Program-made: the position numbers and the translations under genes
Notes under the pieces: model-generated
What the model was told of the DNA's origin: nothing
The model's database searches: none
The model's input: the letters and a program-made list of their open reading frames with translations, nothing else
In this document: positions 17,501-23,898 of the stretch, piece by piece
How the letters are laid out: every line of letters begins with the position of its first letter
Numbering within the stretch: position 1 is the stretch's first letter
DNA from: Chloroflexota bacterium
Lineage (GTDB): Bacteria > Chloroflexota > Dormibacteria > Dormibacterales > Dormibacteraceae
Assembly: GCA_005880175.1 (NCBI GenBank)
Contig: VBJR01000153.1
Coordinates: 1-26,824, forward strand
Reading direction: 5' to 3'
Length of the DNA stretch: 26,824 nt

Positions 17501-19173
17501 AGGTCGGCCGGCGCGAACAGCCTGAACGTGACCGCGCCGCCGGGCGCGAATCCCCCGGAGACCGTCGCCGTGTCGGAGAGCGAGGCGCCGGCGGGGCCGC
17601 CGGCCGATGGCGTGGTCGCGATCGTGGGCGTGGCCAGCGGCCGCCGGTTGACGAACGTGCACGCCAGCGGCTGGGCGGCGGCGGCGTTGAACCTCGCCGT
17701 GGCGCCGATGACGATGGTGGGCACGGCGACGCCCGCGACGGAGCACCGGGCGGCGACGAGGGTGTAACCGGCGTTGACGCTCTCGGTCACGGCCACGGTC
17801 GGGGTGGAGGCGGCGGGGATGCTCACCGCTGCCCCGGCCACGCCGTTGACGCCGTTGACGACGCCGCTGGTCACCGGCGACGCGATCGTGCCCCGCGAGA
17901 TGGTGTTCGAGAACGTCCAGCCGTTGGCGTCGGCGGGGGCCGGGCTGACCAGGGCGCCGGTGGGATCCTCGACCTGCTTGGTGATCGTGAGCTGGTCGCC
18001 GCATTCGCCGGCGGTCAGCGTCTGGAGGACGTCCCCGAACGCGGTGTCGGAGCTGGGGAAGTAGTCCTGGCCCAGCGTGGGGCCGGACACCGCGCGCAGG
18101 TTCTGCGCCCCGCCGAGCAGCCCGATGCCGACGCCGACGATCCTCGTCCCGCCGGCCTTGATCGCGTTGGCCGAGAAGACGCCCTGCTCGACGTCGGTGA
18201 ACTGGGTGACGTTGCCGGGGTTGGGGGGGATCGGGCGGATCCTCGACGCGGTGGGCTGGCCATCGGTCAGGAAGATGACCAGGTCGAAGCCGGCCGCGAC
18301 CTGGCTCAGCCCCTGGTCCCAGTTGGTGGCGCCCTGCAGGGTGGGACCGTCGGGCAGGTTTCGGATGAAGCTCTGCAGCGGCTGGGCGGTGCTCGCGTTG
18401 ATCGTGGAGGTCTTCGGAACCCCGGGCCCCGGGTCGCTGCCGAACGTGTAGATGGCGACCGTCGAGGGCGTGCCGGTCAGGGCCGTGACCGCGTCGGAGG
18501 CGGCCGCCTTCAGCCGCGTCTGCTTGCCGTTGTCCGCCATCGAGTTCGACTGGTCGAGCACCAGCGCGATGTTCAGGCCGCACCGGGCCAGGGCCGGCGG
18601 GTCGTCGAGCGAGGTGGCGAGCAGGCCGCTGAACGTCTGGTTCAGGAGGTGGTCGTCGGTGTAGAGGCCGTTCGGGCTGCCGCCGGGCACGTCGACGGTC
18701 GTGCTCCCGAACAGCAGCGGCGTGGTGCGGAACGTGTACGGGAAGGGGGCGACGAACCCCGTGAACCCGGAGGCGAGCAGCGGGTCGAGGTAGTAGCCGC
18801 CCGGGGCCGCGGTCTCGGTCACGTCCCACTGGTGGCCGGCCGGTAGCCCGGTGATGCTGCACGTGCCGCCGCTGATCGTGCAGCTGAAGACGAGGCTGGA
18901 ACGGTCCACCGCGGTGGCGGTGAAGACCGCGCCGTCGGGCAGCGGGCCGACCGCGCCTGCCCCGCCGCGGACGCCTCCGGCGTGCACGACGATCGTGGGG
19001 TCGTCCGCTCCGGCGGCGGGCGCGACCCCGGCTGTCTCAGCTGCCCGTGGCGCGGCCGCGGCGCCGGCGCCCACGGCCGGTCCCGCGAGCGCCGCGACCG
19101 CGGTGGCCAGGACGGGCGCGATCCGGCGCCACCGCCCGTGGGCCTGGCCAACGTCTCTCCGGCGGCTGAACAT
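11497..19173 (-). CDS. Giant cell-wall-anchored adhesin: VWA domain plus 19 Ig-like repeats
   Basis: From ATG 19173 the protein has 2,558 residues. In order: a twin-Arg-rich n-region and hydrophobic signal peptide (about 1-42); a SpaA-like domain (about 58-130) with VTETAAPGGYY, whose Glu is typical of isopeptide-forming folds; a VWA domain (about 198-390) with MIDAS LDQSNSM, GATNWDQGL and FLTDGQPT; a second prealbumin-like domain (about 394-510) with VTESVNAGY; 19 repeats of about 105 residues (517-2515); then VPAETG, a membrane helix and RRRRDG. Each repeat fits bacterial Ig-like group 3 (TVTF.LF, GTYRWVATYSGDANN) and carries two conserved Cys about 49 residues apart, probably a disulfide. 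ATG 19206 is an alternative start; 19173 gives the better signal peptide. It overlaps the sortase gene. The likely role is surface adhesion. Confidence 0.9.
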   Translation of the reverse strand: MFSRRRDVGQAHGRWRRIAPVLATAVAALAGPAVGAGAAAAPRAAETAGVAPAAGADDPTIVVHAGGVRGGAGAVGPLPDGAVFTATAVDRSSLVFSCTISGGTCSITGLPAGHQWDVTETAAPGGYYLDPLLASGFTGFVAPFPYTFRTTPLLFGSTTVDVPGGSPNGLYTDDHLLNQTFSGLLATSLDDPPALARCGLNIALVLDQSNSMADNGKQTRLKAAASDAVTALTGTPSTVAIYTFGSDPGPGVPKTSTINASTAQPLQSFIRNLPDGPTLQGATNWDQGLSQVAAGFDLVIFLTDGQPTASRIRPIPPNPGNVTQFTDVEQGVFSANAIKAGGTRIVGVGIGLLGGAQNLRAVSGPTLGQDYFPSSDTAFGDVLQTLTAGECGDQLTITKQVEDPTGALVSPAPADANGWTFSNTISRGTIASPVTSGVVNGVNGVAGAAVSIPAASTPTVAVTESVNAGYTLVAARCSVAGVAVPTIVIGATARFNAAAAQPLACTFVNRRPLATPTIATTPSAGGPAGASLSDTATVSGGFAPGGAVTFRLFAPADLACVGPPVFTSVNLLSAGAATSDRFVATQVGTYRWVATYGGDANNTPVSSGCQAEPVSVTRAAPAISTEPSAGGVVGSAVSDRATVTGGFDPSGTVTFALFPPSDATCAGPPAFTSTNRLGAGSAESDAFLTAEAGTYRWVATYNGDTDNAPASSGCQDEPVTVTPAFPSIGTTPTAGGMVGTAITDTAVVSGGLDPTGSVTFRLFAPGDLSCARPPVFTSTSPLSGGQASSGSFPTTAVGTYRWIAAYSGDANNAGVTSLCRAESVIITRATPAISTTPSAGGAVGTTITDTAAVNGGFGPSGSVLFELFAPDNSLCLGTPVLVSSNPLSGGSATSDGFATTRVGTYRWIAVYGGDASNQPVSSGCQAEPVSVTQGAPALATHPSAGGPVGTAVFDTAAVSGGSDPTGTVTFQLFGPDDASCAGPPAFTSASPLAGHSVVVRSGSFTPAAAGTYRWVAAYSGDANNAGAATGCQAEQVVIGVAQPAVITTLPSPGGPAGTSISDTATVSGGSSPMGTVTFTLFGPADTACAGPPVFTSTDPLVGDSATSGSFATTQAGTYRWVAAYSGDARNTGIASGCQDEPVTIARATPAISTTPSAGGAVGTPVSDTATVTGGFGPTGSVFFSLFAPGDATCAGTPVFTSTDPLGGGGAASGPYPTTDVGTYRWVATYGGDAHNTTTSSGCQDEPVTTTEAVPTISTALSAGGPVGGSIFDTAVISGGFNPTGTVTFRLFSPGDATCAGPPAFTSTNPLTGDAATSDGFATTRVGTYHWVATYSGDASNASVASDCGSEPVTTTPATPAISTTPSAGGPVGTSLSDAATVSGGFDPTGSVTFELFGPGDPACAGTPVLTSTSALTGGRALSTAFPSTAVGTYRWTATYSGDANNAIVASRCLAEPVTTTRARPAISTTPSAGGVVGTAVSDVATVSGGFSPTGTVTFALFPPGNTTCTGAPVFTSTNPLSAGVASSGAFSTTAVGTYRWVATYNGDAGNTPSGSGCQDEPVTTTRATPAISTTPSAGGPAGSAIDDTAAVSGGFDPTGAVTFALFAPDDTACAGQPVFTSTNPLEGGSASSGAVLITAVGTYRWVAVYDGDANNSPVVSRCRAESVIITRATPAISTTPSAGGAVGTTITDTAAVSGGFGPTGTVTFQLFAPDDATCAGVPVLVSTAPLSGGGATSEGFATTRVGTYRWVAVYGGDASNTPVSSGCQDEPVPITQGAPALATHPSAGGPVGTAIFDTAAVSGGSDPTGTVTFQLFGPDDATCAGPPAFTSASPLAGHSVVVRSGSFTPAAAGTYRWVAAYSGDANNTGAATGCQAERVVIGVAQSAVITTLPSPGGPAGTSISDTATVSGGFNPMGTVTFTLFAPADTACAGPPVFTSTDPLVGDSAASGSFATTRVGTYRWVATYGGDTNNTPVSSGCQDEPVTITRATPAISTAPSAGGVVGTPVSDTATVTGGFGPTGSVFFALFAPGDTTCAGTPVFLSTGPLSGSAASGAFATSAAGTYRWVAIYGGDTGNTTAGSGCQAEPVTMTVATPSISTAPSAGGVVGTSISDSATVSGGFGPTGSVTFALFAPGDIGCTGPPVFTSIDALTGDGATSGGFVTTRAGTYRWVATYSGDANNATAGSGCGDEPVTTTRATPAISTTPSPGGPVGISVTDTATVSGGFAPTGTVTFALFAPGDPTCAGSPVFTSTNLLDAVSATSGAYSTTAVGTYHWIATYNGDPDNTPVSSLCREGPVTTVRATPAVSTAPSSGGQAGISITDTATVSGGYHPTGSVTFALFGPTDAACSAAPLFISTSPLNGGVASSGPFSTTVAGTYRWIAVYGGDADNAPSGTGCQDEPVAARAAPAISTTPSAGGPAGTLVHDGAVLQGGLGPTGTVSFALYGPGDGGCTANLVAGDPSFSGIALSGGAARSPDYRATWAGTYQWVATYGGDASNQPASGACGEPGEQVAISEQPPTVPAETGAAAATLLLGGVPLVLLGGVLLLLARRRRDG
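11590..11607 (-). other. Sorting signal VPAETG of the adhesin
   Basis: VPAETG is followed by about 25 hydrophobic residues and the tail RRRRDG, the cell-wall sorting layout. PAETG is one residue away from LAETG, the motif used by class E sortases, and does not fit LPxTG. Confidence 0.7.
13052..14190 (-). repeat. Segmental duplication, copy A, within the repeat array
   Basis: This block of about 1.14 kb (3.6 repeat units, numbers 12-15 counting from the N-terminus) matches 15581-16719 at a constant offset of 2,529 bp. It includes the odd units beginning ALATHPSAGG and AVITTLPSPGG and the insertion HSVVVRSGSF, which occur nowhere else in the array. Several stretches of more than 70 bases are identical, for example from 13631 onward compared with 16160 onward. 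Confidence 0.8.
15581..16719 (-). repeat. Segmental duplication, copy B, within the repeat array
   Basis: This is the partner of 13052-14190 and holds repeat units 4-7 from the N-terminus. The block begins after the shared segment RAESVIITRATP and carries the same order of four unusual units. The unit homologous to number 12 (unit 4, with DNSLCLGTPVLVSSN) has diverged most. The offset of 2,529 bp equals eight repeat units. Confidence 0.8.
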
Positions 19174-19355
19174 CGCCTCGATCCCGCGCTCGTCTCCGGC
19201 CCGCAACCACCGTCCACCGTAGGCATGGAGCGGGCCGAACGGCCCCGGGAGATGACCGGTCCTTAGACAAACGCCGCGAGCCGGCGGAGCGTGAGCCCGC
19301 CGCGTGATCCCCCGCCTCCGTCTCGATCAGCGGTGCCAGCGGCCCCCGCCGGCGC
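19174..19355. other. Intergenic region between adhesin and dioxygenase genes
   Basis: This 182-bp stretch must hold the adhesin promoter, but no convincing -35/-10 pair is visible. A 6-bp inverted repeat (CGGCGG at 19282-19287, CCGCCG at 19297-19302) lies after the dioxygenase stop and might help termination, but no clear T-run follows. Confidence 0.4.
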
Positions 19356-20264
19356 TCAGCCGGCCCGACGGAGCGGGATCGCGGCCCCGAACAGCGCCGT
19401 CAGGTCGCCGGACGGCCCCCAGATGCTGGGCACGCGGGGATCGGTGATCGCGAACGGGCGCACCGGCCGGCGGTCGTCGTAGATCCGCTCCATCTCCGCG
19501 AAGTACTCGATCGGGACCCCGGACGGGTCCTGGAAGTAGACCGCGATGTTGTCGCCCGCCGCGTGGCGGCCCGGGCCCCACAGCAGCTTCCGGCCGACCG
19601 AGTCCAGGAGGTCGCCCAGGCGCACCAGGTCCACGACGGAGTCGACCTCGAACGCGACGTGGAGCATGCCGGCCTGGCCCTGGCCGACGGCCACGGTGTG
19701 GTGGTCGGCGCTGCAGCGCAGGAAGTTGATCGCGACGGTCCCGTCAGGGCCCACGATCCGGTCGGAGAGGCGGAAGCCCAGGACGTCCGCGAAGAAGTCG
19801 GTCGCCGCCGGCACGTCGGGGCCGAGGACGTTGACGTGCTGGGCGCGGTGGGGCCGGACGCCCGACGCCACGTGCGCCGGCTGGCCCAGCCAGTGGTACG
19901 GCGCCAGCCCGTCCCGCGCCGGGACGCAGACCTCGACCACGTGGCCGGACGGCGCCTCGAACCGGATCGCGGCCTCGACGTTGGGCTGCGCCGGCACGTC
20001 CATGGTCAGGGCGGCGCCCGCGCCCTCGACCGCGGCGCGCACGCGCTCCAGCGCTGGGGCGCCGTCCACCAGGAGCGCGAGGTGGTCCAGCGCGGTGGAT
20101 GGCCCGGCCCGGTACTCCAGCGCGTGCTGGGCGCCGCCGGCCGTCAGGTACACGGCGCCGTCGCGCCGCTCCATCTCGCGCAGGCCGAGGAGGCCGGTGG
20201 CGAACGCGACCGACGCCTCCAGGTCGGCGACGGTCACGGCGGCATGGCCGAAGCACTTGATCAT
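19356..20264 (-). CDS. Extradiol ring-cleavage dioxygenase / VOC family protein
   Basis: This 302-residue protein has two VOC (glyoxalase/bleomycin/extradiol) modules, about 5-115 and 140-265. The type I extradiol dioxygenase iron ligands are in place: His143 (AQHVNVLG), His202 (MLHVAFEV) and Glu253 (PIEYFAEM), with the acid-base His region HHTVAV at 188-192. It should therefore be an active Fe(II) or Mn(II) dioxygenase opening a catecholic ring at the meta position. The ring substrate (catechol, biphenyl-diol, homoprotocatechuate-like) cannot be told. It is transcribed alone, divergent from the 20308 methyltransferase with 43 bp between. A similar but distinct dioxygenase lies at 22942. Confidence 0.85.
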   Translation of the reverse strand: MIKCFGHAAVTVADLEASVAFATGLLGLREMERRDGAVYLTAGGAQHALEYRAGPSTALDHLALLVDGAPALERVRAAVEGAGAALTMDVPAQPNVEAAIRFEAPSGHVVEVCVPARDGLAPYHWLGQPAHVASGVRPHRAQHVNVLGPDVPAATDFFADVLGFRLSDRIVGPDGTVAINFLRCSADHHTVAVGQGQAGMLHVAFEVDSVVDLVRLGDLLDSVGRKLLWGPGRHAAGDNIAVYFQDPSGVPIEYFAEMERIYDDRRPVRPFAITDPRVPSIWGPSGDLTALFGAAIPLRRAG

Positions 20265-20307
20265 GCCCGCACGTTACACGCGAGGGCGGTACCTTCCAGA
20301 GCGAGCG

Positions 20308-21513
20308 ATGGAAGACCGGGAGGCCGCCGGCCCGCGCCAGGTCGACGCCGCCGGGCGGCGGGCGATCGAGGCGGGGCTGGCCGACGTGGGGACGCTGGTG
20401 AAGGCGGTCGCCTCGCGCCCGCCGGCCTCGGCCTCGCACGCGTGGCGGCGGGCCGAGCTCCGCCCCGTCGTCATCCGGGGCCGGACGCTCGTCCAGGTGG
20501 ACTACGTCGGCGTGAAGGCCAGCCGGACCGTCAACGTCGAGCCGGAGCGGCTGGCGCCGGAGCTGGACGGGCTGTTCGCGCTCGGCTTCGCGAACTGGGT
20601 GGTGGACAGCCGGCGCGAGACGCTCACCGTCCGGGCGCTGAAGCGGCGGACGGCGGTCCACCGCGCCGCCCACGAGCAGCGGCGGCCCGCGCTCACCAAC
20701 GACCGGCCCCGGCACCACCTGCTCGATCCTGCTGGTGCCCCGTTCCTCCAGGCGCTCGGAATCGCCAACGCCGGCGGCACCGTCCGGCCGGCGATGGCGG
20801 CCAAGTTCCGCCAGGTCAACGAGTTCCTCCGCAGCGTGGACGCGCTCGTGCGCGACCCGGCCGGCGACCACGTGTCGATCGTGGACTTCGGCTGCGGCAG
20901 CGCCTACCTCACGTTCGCGCTCTATCACTACTTCACGGCGATGCGGGGCATCCGCGCCTCCCTCACCGGCGTGGACCGCGACGCGTCGGTGCTGGAGAAG
21001 AGCGCGCGGCTGGCGGCGGACCTGGGCTGGAGCGACGTCCACTTCCGGGACGCCGCGATCGACGCGTACGAGCCGGACGCGCCGCCCGACCTGGTCGTCA
21101 GCCTGCACGCCTGCGACACCGCGACGGACGACGCGCTCGGCCGGGCCGTGCGCTGGGACGCGCGCTGGATCCTGGCCGTGCCCTGCTGCCACCACCACCT
21201 GCAGGCCCAGCTGCGGCGGACGGAGTTCCCGCCCGACGTGCGGCTGCTGCGCCCGCACGGGATCCTGTTCGAGCGCCTCGGCGACCTGCTGACGGACGGG
21301 TTCCGGGCCGCCCTGCTCCGGCTGTGCGGCTACGACGCCGAGGTCTACGAGTTCGTCGAGCCCGAGCACTCGGCCAAGAACGTCATGCTGCGGGCCCGCC
21401 GGCACGGCGGACCCCGGCCGCCGTCCCTCCGCCCCGCGTACGAGCACATGAAGGACGCGTGGGGCGTCGAGCCCTATTTCGAGCATCTGGTCAGAGACCG
21501 GCTCTCCAAGTAG
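20308..21513 (+). CDS. SAM-dependent methyltransferase, Methyltransf_32/GSTCD-like
   Basis: This 401-residue protein has an N-terminal domain (about 1-130) of unknown function, then a linker region (NDRPRHHLLDPAGAPFLQALGI, then MAAKFRQVNEFL) typical of the family, then the Rossmann core. SAM motif I is IVDFGCGSAYLTFAL at about 191-205, GVDRD follows, then VVSLHACDTATDDAL (263-277) and AVPCCHHHLQ (290-299), the PCC-H motif seen in this family. The C-terminal part (SAKNVMLRARR) completes it. The substrate is unknown; RNA or protein methylation has been suggested for relatives. ATG 20308 was chosen because upstream codons are antisense to the divergent dioxygenase. Confidence 0.8.
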   Translation: MEDREAAGPRQVDAAGRRAIEAGLADVGTLVKAVASRPPASASHAWRRAELRPVVIRGRTLVQVDYVGVKASRTVNVEPERLAPELDGLFALGFANWVVDSRRETLTVRALKRRTAVHRAAHEQRRPALTNDRPRHHLLDPAGAPFLQALGIANAGGTVRPAMAAKFRQVNEFLRSVDALVRDPAGDHVSIVDFGCGSAYLTFALYHYFTAMRGIRASLTGVDRDASVLEKSARLAADLGWSDVHFRDAAIDAYEPDAPPDLVVSLHACDTATDDALGRAVRWDARWILAVPCCHHHLQAQLRRTEFPPDVRLLRPHGILFERLGDLLTDGFRAALLRLCGYDAEVYEFVEPEHSAKNVMLRARRHGGPRPPSLRPAYEHMKDAWGVEPYFEHLVRDRLSK

Positions 21514-21583
21514 AGTGTTCAGTCCGCCCTGCTGAGCCTCATGCTGAGCCGGGCGCCCCGGGCCGGGGAAGGGCGAGAGAGAA

Positions 21584-22876
21584 ATGGATTGGCATGGGGC
21601 CGGATGGAAGCTGCGCGCGGCGCGCGCAGAGCTCGGCATGACCGAGGACGCGCTGGCCGCCGCCATGCGCCGGTGGGCGGAGATCCAGCGCTGCTCGCGG
21701 CCGGACATCACCGCCGAGGCGGTCGCCGAGTGGGAGGAGGGCCTCCGACCGCTCGATCCCCCGACCCTGCGCCTCCTCTGGCTCGCCCTGGAGGTGTCCG
21801 GCTGGGACGTGCCGGCGCCGCTCGACACGTGGTCGCTCTTCCGGCCGTCGCGGCCGGCCGCGAACCAGGGCCAGCGCCGGCGTGACCTGGTCCGTTCGCT
21901 GGCGGCGCTGGGCGCGCCGTCCGGGCTGGACCCCGAGCAGCTGAACGGGGCCCTCGAGGAGACGCTCAAGGTGGACGGGGCGCTGGTGGAGGGCCTGGTG
22001 TTCGTCGCCCGGCGCTTCCCCATGGAGTGGGGCCAGCACCCGCCCCAGGTGCTGCGCCAGCAGGTCCACGGCCACCTCCAGGTCATCCAGGCGCTGCTCG
22101 ACGGGCTGATGCCGGGCGACGCCCGCCGCGAGCTGGAGTCGGCCGCGGCTACGGCCGCCACCCTGGCCGGCCTGATCTCGCTGCTCGTGGACCTGTACGA
22201 GGACTCGGCCGCCTACCTCCGGATGGGGGCCCGGCTGGCCGAGAGCGCCGGCGACGCCGAGGTCCAAGCGCTGGCGCTGGTGTTCGCCAGCCACCTGTCC
22301 TCCGCGATCGAGCCCGACGCCCAGTTCCCGGACCCGGGCCTGGCCAACGCGCAGATCGACGCGGCCGTCCGGCTCGTGAGCCCGGGCGCGGCGCCGATCG
22401 CCCGCGCCTGGGTGCTGCTGCGGGCCGCCCAGGAGCACGCCTGGGCCGGCGACGAGCTCGCCGCGTACCGCCTGCTCGACGAGGCCGAGCGGCTCAGCAG
22501 CATCGGCCAGGTCCCGGCCGACGGGCTGATGAGCCCGTGGACGGCCGACACGCCCATGACGTTCCAGGGCGAGGTCGCGGCGATGTGCGGGCGTCACCAC
22601 CAGGCGATCGGCCTGTTCGAGGCCGGGCTGGCGGGGCTCGGGCCCGACCAGGTGGCGAGGCGGCCCCGGGCCCTCTCCGACCTGGCCGCGGCCCACGCGC
22701 GGCAGGGCAACGTGGACCACGCCTGCGACCTGCTGGCCGTGGCGTGCGAGCTGGCCAGACGGGCCGGCCTCTCGGACCGGATCCCGCGCATCGTCGCGGT
22801 CCGCGACCGATACCTGGCGGCGCATGCGGCCGAGCCAGCGGTGCGCCGGCTCGACGAACTCGTCGTCACGTCCTGA
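21584..22876 (+). CDS. HTH-TPR transcriptional regulator (third in the window)
   Basis: This 430-residue protein has an N-terminal HTH-like segment, WKLRAARAELGMTEDALAAAMRR...ITAEAVAEWEEGLRPLDPPTLRLLWLAL (about 8-70), of the type used by actinobacterial XRE-TPR regulators. A middle region contains RRFPMEWGQHPPQVLRQQVHGHLQVIQALL (about 143-172). TPR-like helices follow to the end (SLLVDLYEDSAAYLRMGARLAESAGDAEVQALAL; AYRLLDEAERL; GRHHQAIGLFEAGL). It is not closely similar to the 7736-9085 regulator. The upstream ribosome-binding site is GGGGAAGG (about 21567-21574). It follows the methyltransferase by 70 bp and precedes the dioxygenase-MetE pair by 65 bp, so it may control either. No small secreted-peptide ORF was found beside it. 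Confidence 0.8.
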   Translation: MDWHGAGWKLRAARAELGMTEDALAAAMRRWAEIQRCSRPDITAEAVAEWEEGLRPLDPPTLRLLWLALEVSGWDVPAPLDTWSLFRPSRPAANQGQRRRDLVRSLAALGAPSGLDPEQLNGALEETLKVDGALVEGLVFVARRFPMEWGQHPPQVLRQQVHGHLQVIQALLDGLMPGDARRELESAAATAATLAGLISLLVDLYEDSAAYLRMGARLAESAGDAEVQALALVFASHLSSAIEPDAQFPDPGLANAQIDAAVRLVSPGAAPIARAWVLLRAAQEHAWAGDELAAYRLLDEAERLSSIGQVPADGLMSPWTADTPMTFQGEVAAMCGRHHQAIGLFEAGLAGLGPDQVARRPRALSDLAAAHARQGNVDHACDLLAVACELARRAGLSDRIPRIVAVRDRYLAAHAAEPAVRRLDELVVTS

Positions 22877-22898
22877 CCGTCCCGCCATGCGGATCACG

Positions 22899-22919
22899 AC
22901 CGCCGCGCGGCGCGGCGGT
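22899..22919 (+). terminator. Hairpin between the HTH-TPR gene and the dioxygenase gene
   Basis: ACCGCCGCG and CGCGGCGGT form a perfect 9-bp inverted repeat around a CGG loop. There is no T-run, so intrinsic termination is uncertain. It ends 22 bases before the dioxygenase GTG and could also mask that start. Confidence 0.35.
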
Positions 22920-22941
22920 GGCGTGCCATTGTGAGGCCGTT

Positions 22942-23898
22942 GTGACGGAACCGATCCGCGACATCGCCCGCATCGGCCACGCGGAGCTGCTCACGAACCG
23001 GCCCGAGCGCAGCCTGGAGTTCTTCACCGACGTCCTGGGCATGGAGGTCGAGTCCCGGGATGGCCAGTCGGTGTTCCTGCGCGGGTACGGCGACTACCTG
23101 CGCTACAGCCTGAAGCTGACCGAGGCGGCCACCACCGGGCTCGGCCACGTCGCGTTCCGGACGTGGAGCGAGGAGGCGCTGGCCCGGCGCGTGGCCGCGA
23201 TCGAGCGGTCGGGCCTGGGCGCGGGCTGGGTGGACGGCGACGTCGGCCACGGCCGCGCGTACCAGTTCCGCGACCCCGACGGCCACCTGATGGAGGTCTA
23301 CTACCAGGCCGAGCGCTACGTGGCCCCCGAGCACCTGCGGCCGTCGCTGAAGAACCAGCCACAGCGGTACACCGGCCGGGCCGCGTCCGTGAAGCGGCTC
23401 GACCACGTGAACGTCCTCGCCGCGGACGTGGCCGCCAACCGGCGCTTCGCCGAGGAGGTGCTCGGCTACCGGCTGTACGAGAAGGTGCAGCTCGACGACG
23501 GCAGCGAGTCGGGCGCCTGGCTGAGCGCCAGCATCGCGGCGCACGAGCTGATCTACACGGTTGACGCGCACCGGGCCCGCGGCCGGCTGCACCACCTGGC
23601 CTTCTGGGTGGACACGCGCGAGGAGGTGCTGCGCGCCGCGGACCTGTTCCTCGACAGCGGCGTCCACATCGAGTTCGCGCCCTCCAAGCACGCGATCGCG
23701 CAGGGGTTCTTCCTGTACGGGTACGAGCCCGCCGGCAACCGGATCGAGGTGACGACCGGCGGCTACTTCGTGTTCGACCCCGACTACGAGCCGGTCGTGT
23801 GGACCCAGCGGGAGCGCGCGCGCGGGCAGGCCTGGGGCGTGCCGACGGTCAGCACGTTCCACACCTACGGAACCCCACCCGTGGAGGGAGAGTCATGA
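22942..23898 (+). CDS. Catechol 2,3-dioxygenase-type extradiol dioxygenase
   Basis: From GTG 22942 the protein has 318 residues and two VOC modules. Iron ligands are His155 (RLDHVNVLA), His218 in LHHLAFWV and Glu269 (GNRIEVTTGGY); the catalytic His is at about 201 (AAHELIY). The C-terminus NRIEVTTGGYFVFDPDYEPVVWT is the metapyrocatechase hallmark, so this is closer to catechol 2,3-dioxygenase than the 19356 gene is. It opens catechols to 2-hydroxymuconic semialdehyde-type products in the cytoplasm. The downstream hydrolase or dehydrogenase genes of a meta pathway are not nearby. Its stop overlaps the start of the MetE-like gene (ATGA), so the two are co-translated. Confidence 0.88.
   Translation: MTEPIRDIARIGHAELLTNRPERSLEFFTDVLGMEVESRDGQSVFLRGYGDYLRYSLKLTEAATTGLGHVAFRTWSEEALARRVAAIERSGLGAGWVDGDVGHGRAYQFRDPDGHLMEVYYQAERYVAPEHLRPSLKNQPQRYTGRAASVKRLDHVNVLAADVAANRRFAEEVLGYRLYEKVQLDDGSESGAWLSASIAAHELIYTVDAHRARGRLHHLAFWVDTREEVLRAADLFLDSGVHIEFAPSKHAIAQGFFLYGYEPAGNRIEVTTGGYFVFDPDYEPVVWTQRERARGQAWGVPTVSTFHTYGTPPVEGES

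Larger units (their letters stand above)
11626..17625 (-). repeat. Array of 19 tandem Ig-like repeats of about 315 bp
   Basis: Nineteen units of 104-107 codons run head to tail inside the adhesin. The typical unit begins AISTTPSAGG, includes DTATVSGGF.PTGTVTFALFAPGD..CAG.PVFTS, and ends GTYRWVATYSGDANN, SGCQDEPVTTTRATP. Units are mostly exact multiples of three bases and similar at DNA level, so all frames stay open. The array should be prone to recombination and length change. The last unit, nearest the membrane anchor, is the most diverged (longer, with GDPSFSGIALSGG). Confidence 0.9.

Noticed and set aside
11893..18846. A 2,317-codon open frame on the plus strand opposite the adhesin, plus a row of about 100-codon frames
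   Set aside because: The repeats are multiples of three bases in very GC-rich DNA, which keeps antisense frames open. The translation is Arg/Gly/Ala-rich low complexity with no domain, while the minus strand has clear Ig-like and VWA domains.
19282..19302. CGGCGG/CCGCCG repeat as terminator of the 19356 dioxygenase gene
   Set aside because: The stem is only six bases and the following minus-strand sequence has just a weak T patch, so it was mentioned in the intergenic entry but not called.
22887..22934. A 15-codon ORF (MRITTAARRGGGVPL) after the third HTH-TPR gene, considered as a second signalling peptide
   Set aside because: It has no hydrophobic core or ribosome-binding site and mostly covers the hairpin sequence.
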